Shown in pieces: positions 9,154-20,711 of a DNA stretch of 64,000 bases; within the stretch, counting starts at the first letter, position 1, and each line of letters opens with the position of its first letter. The position numbers were made by a program, and so were the translations under genes. The stretch is from contig OY783200.1 of the NCBI GenBank assembly GCA_963678675.1, positions 25,248,190-25,312,189 on the forward strand. Reading direction: 5' to 3'. Below the pieces are notes generated by a model. It searched no databases. It was not told where the DNA came from and saw only the letters and a list, made by a program, of their open reading frames with translations. This stretch comes from Xiphydria camelus. Lineage: Eukaryota > Arthropoda > Insecta > Hymenoptera > Xiphydriidae.

Positions 9154-12100
9154 ATCGCGCTCCTCTCTACGCGCGCGCTGAGAGCGGGCGGTCGAAGGAA
9201 GAAGGAAGAACCGAGTCGAAAGAAACGAACTAAGGGAAAACAAGCCGCGAATCATAAAGTCAATCCGTGTGTCATATATAAAGTATGCGTGTGTCGTGTT
9301 GGATGTATATCGAGAGAGCGAGAGATATTTATTGATCGGTGGAAAAGTTTAATCGCGCGGCTAATCGGGTCGGTTGTTTACACGAGCGCATTTTTTCCCC
9401 CGTTGCCGCTTCCCGCGATATGGGAGTAGCAGCGGACGAACGTGGGTACGCGGGACGCGATCGCGGAAATTCCAGGAGACTTTTTAGGGCTGCGATCGAA
9501 AGGAAGAGCGTTATCGATCGAGAAAACGAAAGAGAAGTGAACTAGAGCTAGGCTCTCTGGGTTGCGTCGATCGAAAAAATTTTCGTATCGACGCGAACGC
9601 GACTGCGATTTCCAGGAGGAACGGTATTGCGCCACTTTCGCTTCCGGGGAGTACGATTTACCGGACTTTGAGTCACTTAACCGCCCCCCGTTTCCATTCG
9701 AGGGAGTTAAGCGAAGCAATCCAAATTTCAACCGCCGAGGATTGTCTCGAGAACGAAGAGAATTGCGACAAAAGTTTCAAGATGAAAGTTGTCGATTTTT
9801 CAGAGCCGGTAAGTCTTTGTCCTGGAATTTGTATTATATCTCCCTTGGTTTCCGAGATAGTCTTCTGGGGAAGTTAAATTTTGAAGTGTCGATTGGTCGA
9901 TTAGATCGAAATATGAAGCCGCTATAAAAATACCGGTATTTTCTTCCTTATCTAAAGCACTTTAGGGTTCTCCAAAATTGCAAAACGAACGATTCCAAAG
10001 TGCAATCGAATCCCTATAGCAAAAGCGGAGCAACTCCGCGCCTGAGCTTAACCGTGAACGTCGTCGAGGCATAGCGGATATCTTTTACCAGGACTGATGT
10101 CGTCGACGTTCGCGATTAGCCTCGTCGGATCGCGTCGACGTTGCAAATCTGCAAAAAAGCAACGATAATAAGTATCGGACGAGCGTCTCGCGCGAGTTTC
10201 GGTGCCCCGCGACCAGGCCGAACCTCGAAATCTCCCGAAACGGGGCACGAGGGTGGCACCGAGCCTCGCGCGAGACAAGCGCGGACAAAAAACAGTTTCC
10301 TTTAGATGTGCCATAATTTATAATAATTCGGTGTTACGATCGTAATAATTGTATGCCTCCCGTCGTCACAGAGGAGAGCTCGACGTGCGTGAGGAAGTCC
10401 TTTTGCGGAAGAGACTCCGTCCCGGACGTCGGGGCGCGGCTCCAATGAGAATTTTTCCACTGGAATATAAACGGGGAGTGTCCCTCCCCGTTACGACCCT
10501 CGGTGTTACTTTTCAATCGGAGGTCTCGGCTCGTAATAGCATATGCGCTCTTCTCATTTTTGGGATCAACTCGCGATGTCCAGATGCTCTCTCGATCTTT
10601 CGCTTTCTCTACTAGAAGTCAATCTCGCATCGCGGCTAAATCATAAAAGGAACCGAAGAGAGAAGAATGAAACAGTCGAAGGAGGATTACGATCTCCCTT
10701 CAAGACGGACCATCGGGAAATCGCGCCATATAACTCAGAGCGCTATTCGATCCCGACTCCTCCGATCGAACGTGTGTGTCATATTTATAAAAAAAAAGCG
10801 ATGTAATATTTCTATACGATCCAACAGATACGTTGGACGACGTACGCCGACGACGACGGTATCGTTCGTTTCTGGTTAGTTGTAACGAGGTTTTATACAT
10901 TCGTACGTACATGCGTAATTGTAAACGATATATTTACTAGGGGGAACGTGGCGGCGCGCCGGTGGAGTCTCGCACGCGTCACTTTCTTCGCGGGCGAAGT
11001 GCATCCGCGACACGGACGTGCGTCCCAAGGCGTGCGCGCGGCTTCCACCTTCGCGTCGCCCGGCGAACGACGCCTAAAAAAGAATCATTCTCGTAGAAAT
11101 ATGTCCGCTAGAATATCTCCCCGCTTCTCTTCCGCTAAACGACACTCTCGCCGGAAACTCGGCGGGCGCTCTCCCGAGGGAGATATCCCGCGCGATCGCC
11201 AATTTTCCTCTTCGTTTCCGCGCGACTCCTCCCGGCCCCCGTACAATTCCGACCGTTGACGAATGTCGGCCTATTATCCGCGAGCCAAAAAGAGGCGCGA
11301 GGTAGTCGCGACGAAACCCTATCTCCCGAACAAATTCTCAACCCCCTCGTTGTTCACGACGCGCGCACGGATCGCGATTCTCGCGCGGAGGAATCGCTCG
11401 AAGAGTCGCGACGCGTCGAATCGCACGCGCGACCGCCGCGATGTCCCTCGGATATCTTTTTTAGTATTATCTCGTAGCTTTTGGAGTGTGCGACGAGAGC
11501 GAGAGCGGAATTTAAGAATTTAAGTGAACGAATGAGAGGTTAACGCGAGAGTTTTGTGTGTGAGTGTGTGTTCCGTGTGTGTGTGTGTGTGTGTGTTCCG
11601 TGCGCGATATCGCGCGGTAGGGGGGAGGGGGAGAAGAAGGAAGGGATGAGAGGAGGGCAATTATCGCCCGAATGACGCTGTGAGAGATTAATGCACATTT
11701 TGACTAATTGCACGTTTTTAATGGGTGGGAGGAGAACCACGCGAAGCTCTTTCTCCGGGCTGCTCTTCCTTTCAGGACTCTCCTCGCTCGCTCCCTTCTC
11801 CCGAGTCGCTTTCCCGTCTGTATAGAGAAAATAATACAGTTTAGGTAGGTAGCGTAAGGTGAGAGGAGGCGCGATGGTAAGATAATGAAAAAAAAAAATA
11901 CTTCTATACTTTAGAAAACGCAGCCGAAAGAGTTCCTCGCTTCGCGCGAGGAGGGATACTAGCGCGCGAGGGTGGCAGGGTTGACGCTGTCGTTGTGCCG
12001 GGATCTCGAGAGACGCGCTCTAGGCTTGTCGACGATAGCCCGTAGTAGGTATTTGTGGCCTGGCTCTGAAAAATCCAGCGGGAGGAATTCGACGCCAGTG

Positions 12101-13775
12101 ACGGTGGATTGAAAGAAGAACCACATTAATTACGAGCCAGTCGCGAATGGAATTGAAGAACTCCACTATCGGTGGCGTCGATTTCTCTCGCTAGATCGCG
12201 TAGAAAAGAATCGCGATTTCATAGTTTCCAAGTTATCGTCTAGAATCATCAACGAGAGACGAGAAATCTCAAACTATAGCTACATTCACCGTGTCCTCAC
12301 GTCATCGACGACAGCGTTGCTCCGCACCTCGCGGACGGAGAGAGCAAGAGGGTGACGCTGGCGAGGGCGAATCCGACAACGCGTGCGACGAGAAAAGACA
12401 AGCGCGGGGCTCAAAGGAGATAAAAGACAAAAAGGCGGGGAGTAAAAGACAGGGCGAAAGCACGCCAGTGTAAACGTTATATTCCAAGAAAGAGCAGGTA
12501 ACGTAGAACCGAAGATGCGTACCCAGAAGCTAAAGGGAAACGCGTGTCGTCAACCCCTTCCGGCGCTCTCGCCCGCTACCCTCCAAAGTAATTAATAACT
12601 ATGCTTTTTAATGTGTATATATCGTTGCTTACGTTCGGCCACTGTGTATATCAGGCTGCGGATATTACGATATTAATTAATAACGTCGCGAGGAGAGCGT
12701 CGAACGCAGCGGGTCGGGTGCGCGCGTTTAGTCGCCCCTAACCGCAGTGCGAACGTTCTCAGCGGCCGACCGCGAGACAAGGAAAACGAAAGCCTGTTAA
12801 CTTTCGAGACGCTTTGGATCCTCTGTATCTATAGTTTTGACAGACCGCATGCGGAGCACGCGACGTCAGGGTCTGCGCGGATGATCGCCAGGGGTGTGAA
12901 TGTCGATGAGAGAAAGGGAAGACTTCTTCACGACCGGCAGCAATGACAGAGCTGCGCGGACTTACTCGCATAGAGCGCTGCGACCTACTTCTCTTTTCAA
13001 CGTTCCTTCACCGACCTCTACGCACGCACGCGAATACGTACCGCACGCACGCATCGATTTCACGCACAAAGGGGCCGCCTTCGCTCACGAGTTGACCGCG
13101 CCGCGAATTGCGTGACGCTCGACCGCACCGACGATCATTCGCGCGAATCTCGCCGCGCGCACTCCAAGTCTCACTGGGACTTTGCTGCATCTCGGCGGAA
13201 TCTTACCGGTCCGTCTTCTTCTCGGTAGCGCGAAGCGGTCGTCGCGACTCCTTGGAGGCGATTGGTATCGTTACCTCGACACAAGCGACGACCGCTTCTC
13301 GGTTAGTGGCGAGAGACGTAATCGAAAAATTTCTCATAAACGCTCCGACGAATGCCGAACCGAACAAAATTATCGCGTAGCGCCTACGGTGGATCGCGGG
13401 CCGAGGTGGGAGGCGATTGAAGAAAACATAAATATCGATGTCCAAAAAGTATTTAAAAATAAAAATCGTCTTTATGTACAATGTGAACGGGTAGGACGTC
13501 TGATCCGACACATTCCTCATCCACTTTTCGTTTACGTTGTATGTAAATGCGCTTCAGTGACATCACATTCGACGAGGTTCGTATCCTGCAAAGCGGGATG
13601 GACGAATGCAAACCTTGACGGGTACCTAGTTGTAAGAGCGTTTAAGACGTTGTGCTTTGGAATTTTTCGTTTCTAACGTCACCGCGTATCTGGAAAAGAG
13701 ACGCGCAAATCTCAAATCGCTCTCTACGAATACTCGGTAAACACAAAGTAACAGATAGATATATAAGGGATGTAT
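9154..13775. other. Intergenic region, no gene recognised
   Basis: CpG-rich sequence between RhoGAPp190 and Shal. It contains a (TG)n run near 11575-11595 and scattered purine tracts. Open frames of up to about 165 codons occur on both strands but show no recognisable domain and no consistent splice structure. Part may be long 3' UTR of RhoGAPp190. Confidence 0.5.
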
Positions 13776-13870
13776 TGCAATTTCTCACTTATTTACATAT
13801 ATTGTAACAGTAGCATAACACCGCTTTTATGTACCTAACTGTTATACATATAAATGAGTGAGATATTGTA
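13776..13870. repeat. AT-rich imperfect hairpin
   Basis: The left arm around TCTCACTTATTTACATATA pairs with the right arm around TATACATATAAATGAGTGAGA, with a loop near 13815-13835. It could be a small MITE or a transcript hairpin. Confidence 0.5.
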
Positions 13871-15193
13871 ATATATCCATTATACGCGTAGTTGTTATTT
13901 TATCTTTGCTGAGTAAAAAAGTTTGTTCGTTTGATTTCTTCCCTTTTCTAGGACTTGTTTCCGGGCTTTTCTTTCCCTTTTCTTTGTCCGTAAACGACAA
14001 TTTTGTGTTTCAGCCGAAAAATCGCGTAGACGTAAACTAAATCCGCGTTGCAGCAGCAGCAAGGCACGATTCTTCGGCGGCGCTGGGGAGCGAGAAAACT
14101 TAATTTCCTCCCACAGCGACCCAGCGCTCGTCCACTCGACGAATCCAGAGAAAATGCTGGGATGGAGAAAAGAGAAGCCAAGTGTGAGTACTTGCATTTT
14201 GAGGGTACAGTTGAAGGGACGGGCGTGGGTAGGTCGCCTTCATTAGCGGCCAGTTACGAGGAAGAGGCTGAAGAGAGAGGGTGACGCGTTCTGACCTCTT
14301 CTCGCTCTCTCCAACGCGCCACCGTGCACCGCAAGTGTGTACCCCGTGGAACTTGGAGCCAACCCTCGCGGGATCTTCGTACGTGGGAATCGAAAGCAGC
14401 CGGGAGATACTCGCCGCTTCGGTAAGACGCCTGATATTTCATAAGTAGAGATAAGACAACGAATCTCTTGAACGTCCAGCTTCGTCGCTTCCCGGTCATC
14501 GCGAGGATCACCGGCTCTATTCAGGGTGCAGCGAGGTCTCCCTTCAGACGTCACGGGCGCGCGCGCGACGGAGGTTGCCCGGGCAACCAGGCGCGCCGCT
14601 CGGCGACGACGCTGAACGACGCCACCATCGCGCGGTTCGGCGTCGTCGCGTCCCGTAAAAATCAATTTGGACCGAAGCTAGGCGTGCTCGCGCGGCGTCG
14701 TGCCACCACCACGCCGAGAGAGTGGCGCCAACCGAAGCGAGCACACGCGCCGAGCCTCTGGAGCCGGGCTCCCGAAAGCAGCTCGGAAAGCTTCGCGTGG
14801 GCCAGTCGCGAGTGGCCAACTCATCGAGCGGTTGTGGCATCCACGCTCCGTGCGTGTGACCTTAGGGACTCGTACGGTACTGCCACCTCCGCCGCTACGC
14901 TTCCTCCTGCGCGTTATCACACGGAGAGAGGAGGCTCGGGATCGACTTTCACGTCATCGCGATTACCTAATCGTTCGAGTGAATCGGCAACCCCCGTCGA
15001 GGTGTGCGGCTATATCGACGTTGGGACTGGGACGCAAGAGCGAAGGCGGACGGGCAGTGCGTATCTTTCGACGTCCGACGCTGTCGCGTCTCGCGCGAAG
15101 CCGCGGTGAGGGCGACCTTCGAGAAGCGTCGCTTACTTCGGACTTCCGCATCGGTGGAGTCCACGGGGATCGCTTCTCTTCACTTCTCTCTTC

Positions 15194-15194
<1 letters not shown>

Positions 15195-15266
<72 letters not shown>
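15195..15266. repeat. (CT)n microsatellite upstream of Shal
   Basis: About 36 CT repeats in uninterrupted run, 1.2 kb upstream of the Shal ATG. Confidence 0.95.
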
Positions 15267-15270
<4 letters not shown>

Positions 15271-15374
15271 CTTCTTTCCCCGAGGAGAGCCACGGCAGAA
15301 GAGGATCATCCCGTGATCGAGCCGCGAAAAGAGGCGCGTGCAAATCAGCCAAAGGACAGCCACCGACCGGGACC

Positions 15375-15488
15375 ATGTCCCTCGCGCTCGACGACGTGCC
15401 CGGATCCCCCAGTCGCGCTTCCGGTCCGCAGCGGAGCGACGGCGTCATCGTCTACGCGGGCAACGCGAAGCGGTACGTCGTTGGCTGA
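15375..15488 (+). CDS. Candidate short ORF or first coding exon upstream of Shal
   Basis: An ATG in strong context (gggaccATGtcc) opens a 37-codon frame starting MSLALDDVPGSPSRAS and ending KRYVVG. A good donor (AAGCG|GTACGT) lies at 15473, after 98 coding bases, giving phase 2. Shal exon 2 also needs phase 2, so an isoform joining the two is formally possible but would lack T1 to S5. The alternatives are a translated upstream ORF in the Shal leader, or the first exon of another gene. I do not recognise the peptide. Confidence 0.35.
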   Translation: MSLALDDVPGSPSRASGPQRSDGVIVYAGNAKRYVVG

Positions 15489-16220
15489 GCGCGTTGCGAT
15501 TCCACGGACCGCTTCGAGAATGTAGCACGGTTCGTGCACAGCGCAGGACGATAATTCCTGAGAGACCTCGAGAGAAGCCGAGAGGGAGAGAGAGAAATTA
15601 AGAGAGTGGGTGAAAGAGAGAGCGAGAAAGTGAAATCGACAGGGAAAATATCGAGTGCGGGACCGCTAAGGAGAGAGGAGGAGGCTTCGACTTCGTTCGA
15701 ATCGAGAGAAGGGGTCGAAATCGAATTCAGCGTCACACGTGGCCGAAGAAGGCACGAGAGAAAACCGACGAGCAGGTCTTCGGCGACGATGCCGAGCGAT
15801 TCCTCGCTCGACAACCGTCACGCTTCGCAGCTACCGCGTGGTGTCATCTTCCGACGGTCTTCTCGCGGTGCTTCCGTCGTGTCCCGGTGAGCGGAAGCGA
15901 CTACCGAAAAGAGACTCGCGATCCTTCGTTTCTCCCTTCGCTAGGGAGGCATGCCGAGGAGCTATGATCGTCTCAGCGCGGCCGGTGCTCGATAAGTCAC
16001 AGGGAACCTCGTTGTTGTCGTCGACGTCGTTGTCGTCGTCGCCGTCGCCGTCGCCGTGGCCAGCCACTGCCGCAGCAGCAGCAGCCGCCGTCGACGTCGT
16101 CGTCGTCGGCGCCACGACTCGACGGTAGACTCGACCGCGCGTCCTCGGCGGGGCATCGTCGACGAACCCCTCCGCGAGGAGCCCGCGGGCTCACGACGAC
16201 GTCAGCCAAGCGATCGTTAG

Positions 16221-16454
16221 ATGCGGCTGCCGGGTTCGACGAGGGATCGAGGACAGACCACGGAGGTGGTGGCGGTGGTGGTGCCCGTGGTGGTGATCGT
16301 GGTGGTGGTGGTGGTGGTGGTGGTGGTGGAGGTGGTGGTGGTGGTAGTGGTGGTGGTGGTGGTGGTGGTGGTGGTGAAGGAAGCGGAGGCGCGGATAAGG
16401 AGGAAGGTGGAACGGCATCATCAACACCACTCGCGCACCAAGCGTCACCGCTAA
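16221..16454 (+). CDS. Upstream ORF with poly-Val tract, ends 24 bp before Shal ATG
   Basis: ATG at 16221 followed by 77 codons, much of them GTG/GTC valines from the (GGT)n array, with a stop at 16452-16454. If the leader includes it, it would be an upstream ORF lowering Shal translation. It is not thought to encode a functional protein. Confidence 0.3.
   Translation: MRLPGSTRDRGQTTEVVAVVVPVVVIVVVVVVVVVVEVVVVVVVVVVVVVVVKEAEARIRRKVERHHQHHSRTKRHR
16262..16376. repeat. Imperfect (GGT)n microsatellite
   Basis: Mostly GGT/GGTGGA repeats over about 115 bp, 100 bp upstream of the Shal start codon. Confidence 0.9.
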
Positions 16455-16478
16455 TCGAGGAAAATTCCACCTTCCAAC

Positions 16479-17593
16479 ATGGCCTCGGTCGCCGCCTGGT
16501 TGCCGTTCGCGCGAGCGGCGGCGATCGGCTGGGTCCCGATCGCGACCCACCCCCTCCCACCGCCGCCGATCCCAAAGGATCGGCGCAAGGCCGACGACGA
16601 GAAGCTACTGATAAACGTGAGCGGCCGCCGCTTCGAGACCTGGCGCAACACCCTGGAAAAGTACCCCGACACGCTGCTCGGCTCGAACGAGCGGGAGTTC
16701 TTCTACGACGAGGAGTGCAAGGAGTACTTCTTCGACCGGGACCCGGACATCTTCCGGCACATACTGAACTACTACAGGACCGGCAAGCTGCATTACCCCA
16801 AACACGAGTGCCTGACCAGCTACGACGAGGAGCTCGCGTTCTTCGGGATCCTACCGGATGTCATCGGTGATTGCTGCTACGAGGACTATCGGGATAGGAA
16901 GAGGGAGAACGCCGAGCGACTGATGGACGACAAGCTGAGCGAGAACGGCGATCAGAATCTTCAGCAGCTGACGAACATCAGGCAAAAGATGTGGCGTGCC
17001 TTCGAGAACCCGCACACCTCGACGGCCGCGCTCGTCTTCTACTACGTCACCGGGTTCTTCATAGCCGTCAGCGTGATGGCGAACGTCGTGGAAACGGTGC
17101 CGTGCGGCCACCGGCCCGGCCGCGCGGGCACTCTGCCCTGCGGCGAGCGCTACAAGATCGTCTTCTTCTGCCTGGACACCGCGTGCGTCATGATATTCAC
17201 CGCGGAGTACCTGTTACGGCTGTTCGCCGCGCCGGACCGCTGTAAATTCGTCAGGTCCGTCATGTCGATCATCGACGTGGTGGCGATATTGCCGTACTAT
17301 ATCGGTCTCGGCATCACGGACAACGACGACGTCTCCGGCGCGTTCGTCACGCTTCGCGTCTTCCGCGTCTTTCGCATCTTCAAGTTCTCGCGCCACTCGC
17401 AGGGCCTGCGGATCCTCGGCTACACGCTCAAGTCGTGCGCCTCGGAGCTCGGCTTCCTCGTCTTCTCGCTCGCCATGGCGATCATCATATTCGCCACCGT
17501 CATGTTCTACGCGGAGAAGAACGTGGACGGGACCAACTTTACCTCGATACCGGCGGCTTTCTGGTACACGATCGTCACCATGACTACTTTGGG
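16479..17593 (+). CDS. Shal: Shal exon 1: N-terminus, T1, S1-S5 and pore start
   Basis: 371 codons plus two bases. It ends TTGGG|GTGAGT inside the selectivity filter (TTLG), phase 2. The two acidic/basic S2-S3 residues and the S4 arginine ladder are present, so voltage sensing is predicted intact. Confidence 0.97.
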
Positions 17594-18288
17594 GTGAGTT
17601 GTGAACCGAACGTCACGCGTGCGACACGCGAATCGCCGTTGGCAATTTCTCGCTCGTTCGCGCAAGACGCTACATAACGCGCTGTTACACAGCAGCAATG
17701 TAACAGGCCGTCGTACCGCGGTTGCGCGAACGGGACGGAAAGTGTAAACGACTTGCGATGATGTACGCGCTCGGCAAAATTACATACATATTCTCTCTCT
17801 TGATCAGCCCGTGTAGTTTAGAACGATATAGTACGGAACCAATTACGGCGAATCCCTTTCCGAATTTTCTGAACGATCAACTTCAAATTCGACGAGGCTC
17901 GCACGCTCGTTAAAATGAAATTTCGACAACGTTCGAGGAAAGCACGCTTCGCGATTCTCTCCCGGGATTTGGAAGGAGATCTACCTTAAATACGAAGATC
18001 TACGTCTTCGCGAGAAGCTAATCCAGCGGAAGATCGCGATAAAGTCTCGTTCATGCGATGGAAATCACTTTTCCAATTTTTCCCACCGCGTCGCCTCGCC
18101 TTTGAATTCTTCGAAGAAACTCGAAGACCGCTGTGGAGAGAGCCCGCCACCCCCCGAAGAGGAATTCCCGTTAAACGCTGCATCCCCTCGTACCGTATCG
18201 TTTACGCACCCCGTATGCTTCCCTGAGGTTCGGGCAGCTGGCGAAGCTGATCCAAAGCGCAAGGGCTCGATATGATATTTTATTCGCG

Positions 18289-18319
<31 letters not shown>

Positions 18320-20640
18320 CTGCGAGCGTCCTCCACCATCCCCTGCCCTTCTCCATCGACCTTCGACGCGATAGTTGCTCCACACGGTATCGCCGTATAA
18401 ATTGTTCGAAAACAAAGAAGCGAGATAATATTTTAGTCGCGACTCCCCCCTCCGTAACCCCTGCCGCGGCACAGCATCGATAGAATCCCCGAGGGATGCC
18501 CTCCTCCTGCCGCTCTTCCCCCAACTAAGAACCGAAGGTTCGCGCCTCGAAGTCCCCTCGGAGATTTATTTGCCCCGCTCAAACCCCCGGAGGTCCAAGA
18601 TGTCAACCCTCTCTCTCTTCCCCGCGCGCTTAGGGCTCTTATACATTTCCGAGGATCAACAGGTGGGATTCGCGGGGTCCGCGGGAACCGCGAACCTGAC
18701 CGGCCCCCAATGAAAAAGAAACGGGAAAAAAAAAGAACGGAAACCCGCACCCATTTACGCGTAGCGATGCGGCGGACGTGACATTTTTGCGCGATCGAGC
18801 ACCCGGCGTGCGCGGTAATTGATGGGGAGACGCGGTGGGGGGTAGGTATCTCTCACTCTGCGGTTTGAGCTTTTCGCGGGATGGAAGTGGGAAAAAAATT
18901 CGTTAATTGAAACAAACTTTTACGCGCCGTCGCTCGATACCAGTCGAATGTCAACAATCGATACGATTCGGACGACGTTAACCAAGGAAACATGCAGAAA
19001 TTCCGTTTCGTATGAAAAAATGGGGGTGACTTTCAGAACCTCGTAAATAACACATCTTATCATAAATTCGTCGCACGTATCATATGTCCTCCACGACACC
19101 AAACGTCTTTTATTTTAAAAATTTGTTCGTGAATCGACGAATAACGGAAATAAACAGGATTATCATCCCTAGTGGAATATCCTGGATCTTGATATGTTGA
19201 GCGTCCTTCGCGAATGCCTATTTATTTCCTTATTCGATAAATCGTTGTAATTTTTCTACGCTTGGGAAAAGAAGGGAGGATCAAGAATATCATGTTTTTT
19301 TTTATACGACGAGGGGGTAGGGGGGAGGGGAGGTTCGACCAAAATACCTTACCTAATTTGTGCACACTCCCTGATCTAAATAATATCTATACACGGGCTA
19401 CGAAAACGTTTCTGTTTCACGCTACCAATAGGCGTACGTACGTACATAACTATGTACGTGGCAGAGGGCAGAGGGCAGAGGGCCCGGATGCAGAGGGTCT
19501 CGCGCGTCGTACGCGTAGGTGGTCGTGTTGCGGAACGTGCCGAAGTCGTAGAGTAGGATGTGTGTACGATATAAGGGGGCCGTCTAAAAATAGGATGAAA
19601 AGCGCGAGCGGCGCCGTATAAATGCCGCGGCGCTGTCAGACCAGTGCACAGGTGTGCACTGACGTAGCGCTCTCTCTTCTCCCCTACGGTCCCAGGCCGC
19701 CGTACCCCACGTCCCCGACGCACGCAACCCCGCACGAGCGAACCGAGTTTTTTTTTTCCTTCCGCATAGGTACTCTCTCGCTGATCCTACCGGCATTGCG
19801 GTCACCGAGTAACCACCCCCTTCTATCCCTGGCCTCTTCTTTCGCTCGCATTCTCCTTCCCCTCCTCCTCTTGCGTTTGCTCGACAACGTGTCGCCCCGG
19901 TCGCGTTTTTTAGTCGTCCCGAGTGCGGCGCGACTCGCGCGGTCGTCCGAGAGGAAAAGTTTCTCAAAAATCGCACTCGGCGATCGAAGAACTACGAACC
20001 AGAGAGGAGGGGAGAGGGCAGCCTCCCCCGGGAGCCTTACACGCGTTCGATTTCATTCGCCTCGCAGGGAGTAATCGGCCGACGTACGAACGCGAGGCGG
20101 ATTTATTCTACCGATAAATCTCTCGCCGCGGTCGCTCGCTGTCTCTATCCATGTCCTCCCCCCCCCCCCCCCCCCCTCCTCCCCATACCAGCGGAAGCTG
20201 CGTCCACCCTTTCCTTTTCCCTCTCCCTTCGATCAACTGCATAACTTGGCGGTAACTTATCCGCTTCAGGTCCACCGAAAGTGGACCTTATTTCTCGTCG
20301 CCTCCTGATTAACAGATACGAGTACAAGTATAACACAAGATGACGGGCTTTGTATTTCCGTGGTCCGTGTCCGGTTCGGCGGGCGCGATACGTGTCGCGC
20401 CTGTCGGAAGGCAACCACACGGGGCCCGTTGCTCCGATGTAGAGAGTGAGAAGTATCGCTTTGGAGTCCTTTCACCGACGTACGAGTACAATAATATGAT
20501 TCTGCCCTTCGCGGCTTCTGTACGAACGAAAAGTAATGGGATTTCAGTGCGAGATGAATTATAAAGAGAGACAGATACAGAGGGTGGAGTACAGGGCATA
20601 GGTCGCATCCATTCTTAGCGCGGATCAAAGAGGAGAGATT

Positions 20641-20711
<71 letters not shown>

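Larger units (their letters stand above)
14040..16478 (+). promoter_or_regulatory. Presumptive Shal promoter / 5' leader region
   Basis: CpG-rich sequence directly upstream of the Shal start codon. It holds a 70-bp (CT)n tract (15195-15266), which on the other strand gives GAGAG sites of the kind bound by GAGA factor in flies. It also holds GA-rich stretches (15580-15720), a (GTC)n/(GCA)n stretch (16020-16110) and an imperfect (GGT)n array (16262-16376). No TATA box could be assigned. Calling it promoter/leader rests on position and composition only. Confidence 0.4.

Noticed and set aside
14468..15109. 213-codon plus-strand frame upstream of Shal
   Set aside because: Arg/Ser/Ala-rich translation of CpG-rich DNA, no recognisable domain; long frames by chance are common here because of GC content.
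15997..16575. 192-codon minus-strand frame rich in Pro
   Set aside because: Antisense of the (GGT)n array and of the Shal start; no independent support.
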